Positions 1 through 8,370 of a stretch of DNA of 32,862 bases are shown here, one piece after another. Made by a program: the position numbers and the translations under genes. This DNA is from Bacteroidota bacterium (GTDB lineage Bacteria > Bacteroidota > Bacteroidia > Bacteroidales > Tenuifilaceae): positions 1-32,862 of the forward strand of contig JAEXVC010000132.1 in assembly GCA_023406715.1 (NCBI GenBank). The letters run 5' to 3'. A model generated the notes under the pieces. The model worked only from the letters and a program-made list of their open reading frames with translations, made no database searches and was not told the DNA's origin. Numbering within the stretch: position 1 is the stretch's first letter; each line of letters starts with the position of its first letter.

Positions 1-1288
1 ATGTTGCAGAGCTGATTAATATACTAGATACCACAAGGTTAACAGATGCGCGGATAAGGTCGAATGCTGGAGCATCGTTTGGATTAGTGTACTTAGGAGC
101 CTTACTGGTATCGAAGCGCTTTTCAAAAAACCTACTTACAGATTTTGGAACAAATCGTCCAGCCCTATTGCTAAAGTTCCTTACAACTCTTACTAAACTT
201 CTGGAGAATTGTGTGCTGCCAAAACGCTCCATTCCAGAATCCTGACGACCAAGTCCGACCTCGGTTTCAGTAACAGTTTTTGCTTTTCGCGATGTCCAAA
301 GTGTTATTACCATTATTAAACCTGCAATAAATAGGTATATAAAGTTTGTAGTGACTTCGCCAGCCAAATCGTGCATTAGCAGTTGGTCGGGTGATACTCC
401 TGGGTTTGCCTGTAAAATCTCAAAGGATTTTAATCCTGCCATTGAAACACCAATAAAGTTTACCAAATCGTTTCCTGCAAATGATAATGCTAATGCAAAA
501 GTTCCAACTAGCACTATAAAACGCAATATGTTAAGGTTAAATAGCGATATTAGTAGTTGGAATATTACACTCCATACCAGAAAACTATATAGAAGAATTA
601 GGAATGTATGCTCCTTAATATAGTCCATTACAGAGCCAGATATCATAGAAGAACCCTGAACACCTTTCATTACAATAAAGTAAGTAATAGCAGTTAATGC
701 TATTCCACCCCAAATACTGCCGACATACTTAATGCTTTTTTTATAGTTGAAGGTGAATAGAAATCGGGCAAAATACTGAATAATAGTTCCCGTTACGAAG
801 GCAACCACCACCGAGATTAGAATTGCGGATATTATACCCAATGCTTTTGCACTATTTATATAGTTTCCGAGGTTGGATAAAGATTCCTCGTTACCCATCA
901 TTTTGAATATGGAAACTGCTACTGCGGAGCCAAGTAATTCAAATACTAGCGAAACCGTTGTTGATGTTGGTAGTCCGAATGTGTTAAAGAAATCAAGAAC
1001 AATTACATCTGTAATCATTACAGCAAGGAAAATCACCATAATTTCACTCATATAAAAGTTCTGTGGGTAGAATACTCCTTTACGGGCTACCTCCATCATT
1101 CCGCTCGAAAATAAAGAACCAACTAATACCCCAAGCGAAGCAACAATTAGAATCCAATGTCTAGGTGCAACTCTTGAACCAATTGCGGAGTTTAAGAAGT
1201 TAACCGCATCGTTTGCAACACCAACAACCAAATCGGATATTGCAAGTAGCATAAGTATTAGAACAATAAATAGGTAATAAGTTTCCAT
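1..1288 (-). CDS. PiT-family inorganic phosphate transporter (C-terminus outside window)
   Basis: Low-affinity, cation-coupled phosphate uptake through the inner membrane. The leftward frame is open from ATG 1286-1288 to the window edge, giving about 429 residues. Both PiT signature repeats are visible: VGVANDAVNF near residue 23 and FAGNDLVNFIGV in the second half. The rest is a chain of long hydrophobic segments with a soluble stretch, rich in charged residues, near residue 360 (a region with TSRKAKTVTETEVG). Bacteroidota homologues are often much longer than classical PitA and may carry a PhoU-like C-terminal part; whether this one does cannot be seen. It lies downstream of the LytTR regulator on the same strand, but 198 nt away with its own -7 box, so it is probably a separate transcription unit. 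The family call is secure. Confidence 0.93.
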   Translation of the reverse strand, partial: METYYLFIVLILMLLAISDLVVGVANDAVNFLNSAIGSRVAPRHWILIVASLGVLVGSLFSSGMMEVARKGVFYPQNFYMSEIMVIFLAVMITDVIVLDFFNTFGLPTSTTVSLVFELLGSAVAVSIFKMMGNEESLSNLGNYINSAKALGIISAILISVVVAFVTGTIIQYFARFLFTFNYKKSIKYVGSIWGGIALTAITYFIVMKGVQGSSMISGSVMDYIKEHTFLILLYSFLVWSVIFQLLISLFNLNILRFIVLVGTFALALSFAGNDLVNFIGVSMAGLKSFEILQANPGVSPDQLLMHDLAGEVTTNFIYLFIAGLIMVITLWTSRKAKTVTETEVGLGRQDSGMERFGSTQFSRSLVRVVRNFSNRAGRFVPKSVSRFFEKRFDTSKAPKYTNPNDAPAFDLIRASVNLVVSSILISSAT

Positions 1289-1312
1289 ATTATCTCATTG
1301 TTAAGTTTGCTG

Positions 1313-1320
1313 CAAAAGTA
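1313..1320 (-). promoter_or_regulatory. Bacteroidota -7 promoter box for the phosphate transporter
   Basis: On the minus strand this reads TACTTTTG, a full match to the Bacteroidota sigma-ABfr -7 consensus TAnnTTTG, 24 nt before the start codon at 1288. No good TTTG element was found 19-21 nt upstream, so only the -7 half is supported. Confidence 0.55.
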
Positions 1321-1408
1321 TACTACAATTTACAACAATTTATAAAAACAAGATTATGTTATCCTTAGCGCAATGTTAAGTTAATGTTAAGAAGTTGGAG
1401 ATTCGCAA

Positions 1409-1494
1409 GGAGTGGTGGAGTATTGGAGTGTTTTTGAATGATTTGGGTTGGTTAAGCTTACTTTACTCCAGCTCTCCATTACTCATTTACTTCT
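1409..1494. repeat. Drifting 8-nt repeats in inverted arrangement after the LytTR gene
   Basis: From 1409 to 1432 GGAG recurs every 8 nt (1409, 1417, 1425). From 1465 to 1493 variants of ACTCC recur every 8 nt (1465, 1473, 1481, 1489). The two blocks are in opposite orientation: 1410-1429 and 1466-1485 match as inverted repeats at about 15 of 20 positions, with a loop of about 36 nt. The right block runs into the stop codon of the response regulator (1487-1489), so it may also form an imperfect 3'-end hairpin for that transcript. The same octad (ATTACTCC) recurs near 17.0 kb. Confidence 0.6.
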
Positions 1495-2236
1495 TCTCTT
1501 CAATTCCCTTGAGCAGGTCTTTTTTGCGGATAGCAACTGGGATTTCTGAGTTATCGGTCATTTTTATGGCTGGTGTAGGGAATCGCATTACTTTTACAAT
1601 GTACTTTTGGTTCACTAAGTGCGATTGGTGGCAACGAATAAATCCACAGTCGGCCAATAAATCTTCATACTCTTTAAGCGTTCTGGAAACACGAACAGGG
1701 GCGTTATCCTTAAATATAAACTCAGTGGTATTATTGTGCGATTCGCACCGGATGATGGTATCTGTATCGACTACATGAATGCCATTAATGGTTTTAAGCA
1801 CCAATTTTTTGCTAGTTGACTCGTGGTTAATGGAGTTTGAAAGAAGAGCATCGAACTTGCTTTTTGTTTCTGTTTGATTGTACGATGCCGATATTTTTTC
1901 AATAGCCGATATCAAATCCGATGGGTCTATAGGTTTTAGCAGATAGTCAACTGCGCTGAATTTGAATGCCTTAATGGCGTACTCTTGGTAAGCAGTTACA
2001 ATAATTAACTGAAAGTTGATTGGCGAAAACTTATTAAGCAAGTCGAATCCGTTTCCGTCGTTCATTTGCATATCGAGGAAAACCACATCGGGGCTTTGAG
2101 TTGTAATAATTCTGTAGCCCGATTCAACGCCGTCGGCCTCGCCAATAACATTGATGTTGGGACAATAGATGCTTAACATCTGTTTCAATGTTTCGCGCAC
2201 CTTGCTTTCATCGTCTATTACAACAGCACTTAGCAT
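1487..2236 (-). CDS. LytTR-family response regulator
   Basis: DNA-binding response regulator of the LytT/AlgR class, 249 aa. The receiver domain covers about residues 1-120, with acidic residues at 8-9 (VVIDDE) and the predicted phospho-acceptor D55 in VFLDMQMNDG. The lysine of the signature follows in YLLKPIDP. The LytTR domain covers about residues 140-245 (KLVLKTINGIHVV to AIRKKDLL) and contains the usual RCHQSHLVN stretch. It starts 2 nt after the kinase stop codon, so the two are translated from one message. The pair lies between the phosphate transporter and the metal-efflux operon and reads away from the latter; the target genes cannot be told from sequence. Confidence 0.93.
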   Translation of the reverse strand: MLSAVVIDDESKVRETLKQMLSIYCPNINVIGEADGVESGYRIITTQSPDVVFLDMQMNDGNGFDLLNKFSPINFQLIIVTAYQEYAIKAFKFSAVDYLLKPIDPSDLISAIEKISASYNQTETKSKFDALLSNSINHESTSKKLVLKTINGIHVVDTDTIIRCESHNNTTEFIFKDNAPVRVSRTLKEYEDLLADCGFIRCHQSHLVNQKYIVKVMRFPTPAIKMTDNSEIPVAIRKKDLLKGIEEKK

Positions 2237-2238
2237 AG

Positions 2239-2994
2239 CTATACAGGAATTTTGAATTTAACTAAAGTTCCGTGACGGGTAATATCTATGGTTCCAATAT
2301 CAATAATGCTCATCTCAATATTAATCCCTTTTGAGCATTTAATTTTCCGAATTCGTTCTTGTGTTATTTCAGTGGCAAGTGAGCGGTGCCCTTTGCCTTT
2401 TTCTAGTTGTAATTGTCTGGATTTTTCAATTCCAATGCCGTTATCTTCAACCTCAATAACAAGGCAATTCTTGTTTTCGGCGATGAATCGGATATTCAGC
2501 ATTCCCTTTTCAGAGATATGGATAAATCCGTGCTCAATGGCATTCTCAATAAAAGGCTGTGCTAGCATGGGTGGAATTTGTACATTGTCGATATCAATCT
2601 GCTCATCAACCTCAATTTTATGCTCAAAACGACCCTCAAATCTTAAAGCCTGAAGTTCAAGGTAGTGCTTAAGCGTGGTAACTTCACGCTCAAGAGTGTT
2701 TAGCTCAATTCGTGAATTCTCAAGTATCAACCTAATTAGCTTTGCAAAACTGGCTAAATACTTACTTGCCTGGTGTGCCTCGTTCCTGAAAATATAGCTT
2801 TGAATGGCGGTAAGCGAGTTGAAAACAAAGTGCGGGTTCATTTGCGACAGCAGGAGTTGCTGTTCAATTTGCAAATTTCTGCGCTGAACAGCCCTGTATT
2901 TAATGAAAAGAATTGCTATTGATGCGATACAAATAACGAGGAGTACTGCAAGAACAATTGTAATTAAAGAAAGTTGAATAGTTGGAATTACCAT
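2239..2994 (-). CDS. LytS-type sensor histidine kinase (short, single membrane segment)
   Basis: Sensor kinase partner of the downstream LytTR regulator, 251 aa. One hydrophobic segment spans about residues 9-31, followed by a short helix and the His_kinase (PF06580-type) core. The phospho-acceptor is H55 in QMNPHFVFNSL. The ATP-binding domain has the N-box QPFIENAIEHG and the G1 box EVEDNGIGI. There is no periplasmic loop, 7TM/5TM-Lyt region or TPR array, which many relatives have at the N-terminus. Sensing must therefore use the membrane segment itself, another protein or an internal signal; this is inference. First gene of a two-gene operon, with its start codon about 20 nt from a consensus promoter. 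Confidence 0.93.
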   Translation of the reverse strand: MVIPTIQLSLITIVLAVLLVICIASIAILFIKYRAVQRRNLQIEQQLLLSQMNPHFVFNSLTAIQSYIFRNEAHQASKYLASFAKLIRLILENSRIELNTLEREVTTLKHYLELQALRFEGRFEHKIEVDEQIDIDNVQIPPMLAQPFIENAIEHGFIHISEKGMLNIRFIAENKNCLVIEVEDNGIGIEKSRQLQLEKGKGHRSLATEITQERIRKIKCSKGINIEMSIIDIGTIDITRHGTLVKFKIPV

Positions 2995-3014
2995 TATTTG
3001 TATTTTTAGTTAGA

Positions 3015-3045
3015 CAAAAATAGTTGGTATTGTTTATTTTACAAA
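3015..3045 (-). promoter_or_regulatory. Consensus Bacteroidota promoter for the LytS/LytTR operon
   Basis: On the minus strand: TTTG (complement of 3042-3045), exactly 19 nt of spacer, then TATTTTTG (complement of 3015-3022). This is an exact match to TTTG-N19-TAnnTTTG. Transcription should start near 3010, giving a leader of about 15 nt before ATG 2994. Confidence 0.8.
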
Positions 3046-3104
3046 TTTATTGGGTTGATGAGAATTCTTAAGGTCAATTAAACCTAATCAACATCAATGT
3101 GTCA

Positions 3105-3118
3105 ATTCTATGTAGAAT
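3105..3118 (+). promoter_or_regulatory. Palindrome at the -33 region of the efflux operon (operator candidate)
   Basis: ATTCTA (3105-3110) and TAGAAT (3113-3118) form a perfect 6-bp inverted repeat around a 2-nt centre. It ends 16 nt before the -7 box at 3135 and covers the place of the -33 element, where no TTTG is present. A promoter with a good -7 box, a poor -33 box and a palindrome at that place is typical of regulated promoters. The regulator is unknown; a metal-responsive one is an inference from the genes behind it. Confidence 0.4.
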
Positions 3119-3134
3119 GATTTTAAAATAGTTT

Positions 3135-3142
3135 TACCTTTG
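3135..3142 (+). promoter_or_regulatory. -7 promoter box of the metal-efflux operon
   Basis: TACCTTTG matches TAnnTTTG and lies 18 nt before the ATG of the first gene (3161). No comparable box was found before the next three genes, so this probably drives all four. Confidence 0.6.
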
Positions 3143-3160
3143 TACGGTTAAATCAAATTG

Positions 3161-3595
3161 ATGAGAGGTCGTTATACAGCATTCGGTTTTATTCTGCTCG
3201 CCAATATTATGTTATTGGTGCACGGATTACTGCCTCATCATCATCATAAAGGAGTTGTTTGTTTTACCCAAGACCAAACAGAGGAAGTTTGCTGTAATGA
3301 TGCACAGCATCAGCACAGCAAGGGCTGCGAAGATAATAAAAGGGACGACTCCAACTGTTGTGTGGTAAAACAGGATTTCCTGATTCCTTCCGATGAAATT
3401 GGAAAAACAACTCGTTGTGTAGTTAATGAAATTCATAGTAAAATTCAGAGTTGGTTTGTTGCGCTTTTAACAAACAGTATCGAGTTAAAGGTATTTACAA
3501 CCATCAAATTCAAGCATCATTTTTTTGATGTTTTACCGCATTATTGCTACTATTTAAGTTCAAGCCTATCGCTTAGAGCTCCTCCAAGTATTTAG
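3161..3595 (+). CDS. Small His/Cys-rich membrane or exported protein of a metal-efflux operon
   Basis: A 144-aa protein with one N-terminal hydrophobic segment (about residues 7-24) followed at once by HGLLPHHHH (21-29). A Cys/His-rich stretch comes next (C34, CC44-45, H50, H52, C56, CC66-67). The C-terminal half has a moderately hydrophobic region and further His pairs. I chose ATG 3161; a TTG lies one codon earlier. It resembles small Bacteroidota proteins of unknown function (I believe DUF6769, from memory) that precede CusB/CzcB-type adaptors. A role in binding, sensing or handing over metal at the membrane fits the ligand-rich sequence and the position as first gene of the efflux operon, but is inferred. 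Confidence 0.7.
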   Translation: MRGRYTAFGFILLANIMLLVHGLLPHHHHKGVVCFTQDQTEEVCCNDAQHQHSKGCEDNKRDDSNCCVVKQDFLIPSDEIGKTTRCVVNEIHSKIQSWFVALLTNSIELKVFTTIKFKHHFFDVLPHYCYYLSSSLSLRAPPSI

Positions 3596-3684
3596 TGTAT
3601 TAATTTATAATTTTTTGTTATTACAACGCTTAATGGCTTGTAGTGACATTGTTAACATTATCAATACATTAAATACTTATTCCA

Positions 3685-5253
3685 ATGAATTATTTTAAAT
3701 ACTTATTGATTGTTTTATCGTTAGCACTTTGGGGCTGTAGCCAGAATCATACACATACAGAGGAAGAAACACACTCTCACGAAAGTGCTGAAACCGAGCA
3801 CTCACAGGAAGAAGAAGGTGGACATTCTCACGAAGGAATTGAACTTGAAAAAGTTCAGTACACTGCTTACTCAAATGTTTTTGAGTTATTTGCCGAAGCC
3901 GATATTTTTATTGTAAACAAACCCGCAGGTATTCTTTCTCACTTCTCATTTTTGCAGGATTTTAAGCCACTTGAGGAGGGTGTTGTTACGGTTAAGTTGA
4001 TTATTGATGGTAAAGAGTTTTCTCAAACACTAGATAAACCAACGCGCAAGGGAATCTACAGTTTTTCAATTACTCCAAAAGCAACAGGAACAGGACAGTT
4101 GATTTTCGATATTAAATCGAGTCGGTCGAATTCCCAAATTGTTATCGATAATGTATCGGTATATGAGTGTGAGCATAGCGCAGAGGAAGCGCATCAACAC
4201 GAGGAGCATTCCACAGTCAACACAATTGCATTTACTAAGGAGCAATCGTGGAAAATTGAGTTTGCAACAGAGGCTCCTGTAATGCAACCATTTGGGCCGG
4301 TAATTAAAACAACCGCAAAGGTTGTTCCTGCAACTTCCGACGAACTTATTATCACTGCAAAAGCCAAAGGTGTTGTAGTTATGAACTCAGGTGCAGTTCT
4401 TGCTGGTAATACCGTAAAAAGCGGAGCAACTCTGTTTACTGTTGGCTCAACTGGCATTGCCGATGATAACTCTTCTGTAGCATTCGCCGAGGCCAAAAAT
4501 AACTACGAAAAGACAAAGGCCGATTATGAACGTGCACAGGAATTAGCCAAGGATAAAATTATCTCCGATAAAGATTTACTGCAGTCTAAGGTTGATTATG
4601 AAAATGCAAAGGTTCATTACGAGAGCATTAACGGTAACTACAATGCATCGGGTTTGGCCGTAAGGAGCAGTATCGATGGTTTTATATCGCAGGTTTATAT
4701 TTCAAATGGTCAATTTGTTGAGGTTGGTCAACCTTTGGTAAGCGTAATCAAAAATAAAAATGTATACCTGAAGGCCGATATTCAGCCAAAATATGCATCG
4801 GCTCTGGGTGCAATCAAATCAGCAAATATTAGGGTGTTGCCAAGCAAAAATTCATTTACACTTGAGGAGTTAAACGGTAAGGTTGTTTCCGTTGGAAAAT
4901 CTACCGAAACAGATGGTTTCCTTGTTCCTGTAACCCTGCAGGTTGAGAATAACGGAAGTTTTGTATCGGGTAGTTTTGCTGAGGTTTTCCTTAAAGCCGA
5001 AACCTCAAAGCAAGCATTGACTATTCCAACATCAGCTATTCTTGAGGAGCAGGGCTCTTTTACTGTTTTGGTTCAGATTAATCCAGAACTATTCGAGAAA
5101 CGCGAGGTTAAAGTTGGAGCCACCGATGGTGTCAGAACTGAGATTCTAAGTGGAATTTCAGCAACCGAAAGGGTTGTAACCAAAGGTGCAATTCTTGTAA
5201 AATTGGCTCAGGCTTCTGGGGCGTTAGACCCTCACGCTGGTCACGTACACTAA
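3685..5253 (+). CDS. RND efflux periplasmic adaptor lipoprotein (CusB/CzcB-like)
   Basis: Membrane-fusion subunit linking the RND pump to the outer-membrane channel, 522 aa. The N-terminus is a lipoprotein signal with lipobox LWGC (lipidated C18). A His/Glu-rich segment (residues about 20-50), an Ig-like or beta-sandwich region (about 52-160) and a second His cluster (HQHEEH, about 170) precede the adaptor core. The core has the lipoyl/barrel halves around an alpha-hairpin (AEAKNNYEKTKADYERAQEL), then the beta-barrel and membrane-proximal domains. It ends in another His cluster, DPHAGHVH. Three separate His clusters support a transition-metal substrate. The 89-nt gap after the small His-rich gene has no promoter that I can see. 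The pump gene starts 12 nt downstream. Confidence 0.92.
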   Translation: MNYFKYLLIVLSLALWGCSQNHTHTEEETHSHESAETEHSQEEEGGHSHEGIELEKVQYTAYSNVFELFAEADIFIVNKPAGILSHFSFLQDFKPLEEGVVTVKLIIDGKEFSQTLDKPTRKGIYSFSITPKATGTGQLIFDIKSSRSNSQIVIDNVSVYECEHSAEEAHQHEEHSTVNTIAFTKEQSWKIEFATEAPVMQPFGPVIKTTAKVVPATSDELIITAKAKGVVVMNSGAVLAGNTVKSGATLFTVGSTGIADDNSSVAFAEAKNNYEKTKADYERAQELAKDKIISDKDLLQSKVDYENAKVHYESINGNYNASGLAVRSSIDGFISQVYISNGQFVEVGQPLVSVIKNKNVYLKADIQPKYASALGAIKSANIRVLPSKNSFTLEELNGKVVSVGKSTETDGFLVPVTLQVENNGSFVSGSFAEVFLKAETSKQALTIPTSAILEEQGSFTVLVQINPELFEKREVKVGATDGVRTEILSGISATERVVTKGAILVKLAQASGALDPHAGHVH

Positions 5254-5265
5254 AAAACTGTGACT

Positions 5266-8200
5266 ATGCTGGATAGAATTATTAAATTCTCGTTGAGCAA
5301 TAAATACCTAGTATTGCTTTGCTCTCTAGTATTGGTGGTTGTTGGAACACGTACAGCTGTCAATATGGATGTTGATGTTTTCCCTGATTTAACTGCGCCA
5401 ACCGTTGTGGTAATGACCGATGCGCATGGAATGGCATCGGAGGAGGTTGAGCGTTTGGTTACTTTTCCAATAGAAACTGCTCTGAATGGCGCTACCGATG
5501 TTCGCAGGGTGCGCTCTAATTCATCGCAAGGTTTTTCGTTTGTATGGGTTGAGTTCGATTGGGGTACCGACATTTTCAAGGCTCGTCAGATTGTTAGCGA
5601 AAAGTTGATTACTGTTAATGCGCAAATGCCAATTGGTGTTGGTCAGCCTGCACTTGCTCCACAATCGAGCGTGATGGGCGAGATTTTCTTTGTGGGTTTA
5701 CAGGCCGATAGCACTAGTATGATGGATTTACGCACCATTGCCGAGTGGAATGTTCAGCCATTAATTCTTTCAACTGGAGGTGTATCGCAGGTTACAATTA
5801 TTGGCGGCGATTATAAGCAGTATCAGGTTTTAGCCGACCCTGTAAAAATGATGCATTTTGATGTATCAATGTCCGAACTGGTTGAAATTTGCAGCGGAAT
5901 TAGCCAAAACTCAGCAGGAAGTAATGTTCGGCAGTACGGTAGTGAGTATGTTGTACGCGGAATTGCTCGTACCTACGATTTGGAACAGTTGGGAAATTCA
6001 TATGTTAAATCGGTAAACGGAAAACCTGTTCGCCTGAACGATGTTGCCGATGTGGTTATTGGTAGTGCAGTTAAAATGGGCTATGCATCGGGTAATGCAA
6101 AGCCGGCAGTTATTCTTTCAATTTCAAAGCAACCCAATGCCAATACTTTGGAGGTTACGCGCAAAATTGAGGAAAACCTTGCAGTTATTAAGAAAACCCT
6201 TCCTGCCGATGTTAAACTCGATACTAAAATCTTCCGTCAGGCCGATTTTATTGAAACCTCAGTAAATAATGTTAAGAATGCTCTTATTGAGGGTGCAATC
6301 TTTGTGGTTATCATTCTATTCCTATTCCTTGGAAGTTTCCGCACAACCATAATTTCGCTTTTAGCTATTCCATTATCGTTGCTAGGAGCAATTGTTGTGC
6401 TTAAAGCGTTAGGGTTGACCATTAACACTATGAGTTTGGGTGGTATGGCCATTGCCATTGGTTCATTGGTTGATGATGCTATTATTGATGTTGAAAACGT
6501 TTATAAGCGATTGCGACAGAATCGGTTACTTACCGAGAGAGAACAGAAATCGGCATTTACGGTTGTTTTTGAGGCTTCGAGCGAAATTCGTGCATCAATT
6601 CTAAACGCAACTCTAATCATTATGGTGGCATTTTTACCGCTGTTTTTCCTATCGGGAATGGAGGGTCGAATGCTTAAGCCGCTTGGAATATCGTTTATAG
6701 TTTCGCTTTTTGTGTCATTGATTGTTGCAATGACATTAACCCCATTGCTAGCAAAAATGCTTCTTTCCAACGATAAGTATTTGGCGAAAAATGAAAAAGA
6801 AAAGTGGCTTGTAAGGAAAATGTCATACTACTACGAGGCGTCGCTCGAATGGGCCTTGCGTTATAAAAGGATTATTTTGGCATCGGTTTTAGGCCTATTT
6901 GTTGTTTCCTTGGTACTACTTTCAAGTATGGGGCGTAGTTTCCTACCGGAATTTAACGAGGGTTCACTAACCCTTTCGGTTATCACAAAACCTGGAACTT
7001 CGCTTGAGGAGAGTAATAGGTTGGGTAATTTGGTTGAAACTGAATTGCTTTCAATTCCCGAGGTTTCAAGCACTGCGCGCAGAACTGGACGTGGCGAACT
7101 CGATGAACATTCACAAACCACCAATAGCGCTGAAATTGATGTTAATTTCACATTGAAGGATAGAACTTCAGAGGAGTTTTTGGCCGATGTTCGTGCAAAA
7201 CTTGCTGGAATTCCAGGTATTGCATCAACTGTTGGGCAACCATTGGGACACCGAATCGACCATATGCTTTCGGGTACACGTGCCAATATCGCCATCAAAC
7301 TGTTTGGAACAGATTTGAACCATATGTTTACCGTGGGTAACCAAATCAAAGCATCAATTATTGATGTGGAAGGCTTGGTGGATGTTAACGTTGACCAACA
7401 GGTTGAAATTCCTCAAATTCAAATCCGTGCAAACCGCGATATGCTTGCTGCATATGGGATTACTATACAGGAATTCAACGAGTTTGTTGATGTGGCCTTT
7501 GGTGGCGAAAAACTTGCCGATATCTACGAGGGTCAACAACGCTACGACCTTGTTCTACGTTTAAAACCCGATTACACCGAAACTATAGAGGGAATTCGTT
7601 CTGCGCTTATCGATACACATAATGGTAAGAAAGTTCCTTTGGAGCAAGTAGCCGAGGTGGTTTCTGTTTCAGGCCCAAGTTCCATTAGTAGGGAGAATGT
7701 TCAGCGTAAAATTGTAATCTCGGCAAACGTGGCTGGTAGAGATTTACGTGGGGTTGTAAACGATATTCGTGATAAGATTGATGAGAATATCAAACTACCC
7801 GAAGGGTATAGGGTTGAGTATGGTGGCCAATTCGAGAGTGAGGCTAAAGCATCACGAACATTAATGATAACTTCAATTATTGCATTAATTGTAATATTCC
7901 TACTGTTATTCCAAGAGTTCAAGAACTTCAAACTGGCGGGTATAATCCTTCTGAATTTACCGTTAGCATTAATTGGAGGAGTATTCTCAATCTACTTCAC
8001 TTCTGGAACATTAAGTATTCCTGCGCTAATTGGCTTTATAACTCTGTTTGGAATTGCAACCCGAAACGGAATTTTGCTGATATCGAACTATCAACGACTT
8101 CAATGTAAAGGCTTAAGTGAACATGAGATTGTTACAAAAGGCTCGTCCGATAGGTTAAATGCAATTCTTATGACTGCCTTAACTGCAGCGCTTGCCCTAA

Positions 8201-8370
8201 TTCCGTTGGCAGTTCGTGGCAATCTCTCTGGTAACGAAATTCAAAGCCCAATGGCTAAGGTTATCCTTGGCGGTTTGCTAACATCAACATTGCTTAATAT
8301 ATACATTGTTCCTATTGTTTATAGTGCTTTGTATAAGCGTGGAATCATTAAAAACGATAACAATGACTAG
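5266..8370 (+). CDS. Heavy-metal efflux RND pump (CusA/CzcA family)
   Basis: Proton-driven inner-membrane pump, 1034 aa, the usual size for HME-RND proteins. It starts with the typical MLDRIIKFSLSNKYL and has the two-fold repeat of membrane segments and large periplasmic loops. The TM4 motif reads GSLVDDAIIDVEN: D403 and E410 match the conserved proton-relay Asp and Glu, while the first Asp of the CzcA-type motif (D402 in CzcA) is replaced by Ala, as in CusA. D404 and D408 are extra acids. The metal is therefore uncertain. ATG 5266 is preferred over the in-frame GTG 5260 because it fits the conserved N-terminus. Its last 8 nt overlap the outer-membrane gene. Confidence 0.95.
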   Translation: MLDRIIKFSLSNKYLVLLCSLVLVVVGTRTAVNMDVDVFPDLTAPTVVVMTDAHGMASEEVERLVTFPIETALNGATDVRRVRSNSSQGFSFVWVEFDWGTDIFKARQIVSEKLITVNAQMPIGVGQPALAPQSSVMGEIFFVGLQADSTSMMDLRTIAEWNVQPLILSTGGVSQVTIIGGDYKQYQVLADPVKMMHFDVSMSELVEICSGISQNSAGSNVRQYGSEYVVRGIARTYDLEQLGNSYVKSVNGKPVRLNDVADVVIGSAVKMGYASGNAKPAVILSISKQPNANTLEVTRKIEENLAVIKKTLPADVKLDTKIFRQADFIETSVNNVKNALIEGAIFVVIILFLFLGSFRTTIISLLAIPLSLLGAIVVLKALGLTINTMSLGGMAIAIGSLVDDAIIDVENVYKRLRQNRLLTEREQKSAFTVVFEASSEIRASILNATLIIMVAFLPLFFLSGMEGRMLKPLGISFIVSLFVSLIVAMTLTPLLAKMLLSNDKYLAKNEKEKWLVRKMSYYYEASLEWALRYKRIILASVLGLFVVSLVLLSSMGRSFLPEFNEGSLTLSVITKPGTSLEESNRLGNLVETELLSIPEVSSTARRTGRGELDEHSQTTNSAEIDVNFTLKDRTSEEFLADVRAKLAGIPGIASTVGQPLGHRIDHMLSGTRANIAIKLFGTDLNHMFTVGNQIKASIIDVEGLVDVNVDQQVEIPQIQIRANRDMLAAYGITIQEFNEFVDVAFGGEKLADIYEGQQRYDLVLRLKPDYTETIEGIRSALIDTHNGKKVPLEQVAEVVSVSGPSSISRENVQRKIVISANVAGRDLRGVVNDIRDKIDENIKLPEGYRVEYGGQFESEAKASRTLMITSIIALIVIFLLLFQEFKNFKLAGIILLNLPLALIGGVFSIYFTSGTLSIPALIGFITLFGIATRNGILLISNYQRLQCKGLSEHEIVTKGSSDRLNAILMTALTAALALIPLAVRGNLSGNEIQSPMAKVILGGLLTSTLLNIYIVPIVYSALYKRGIIKNDNND

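Noticed and set aside
351..623. Rightward 90-codon frame
   Set aside because: Antisense to the phosphate transporter, which has both PiT motifs.
1395..1778. Rightward frame of 127 codons over the repeat tract and LytTR gene
   Set aside because: Runs antisense to the LytTR domain, which is clearly coding; its first part is repeat sequence.
5260..5265. GTG 5260 as the start of the RND pump
   Set aside because: ATG 5266 gives the conserved family N-terminus; GTG would add only two residues. It cannot be fully excluded.
6861..7349. Long leftward open frame (162 codons) inside the RND pump gene
   Set aside because: Antisense shadow of a well-conserved protein; no promoter, no recognisable motif, and the pump frame is intact throughout.
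8306..8362. Upstream ATG 8306 as the start of the TolC-like protein
   Set aside because: Would add 19 residues read inside the pump gene ahead of a clean signal peptide that begins at ATG 8363.
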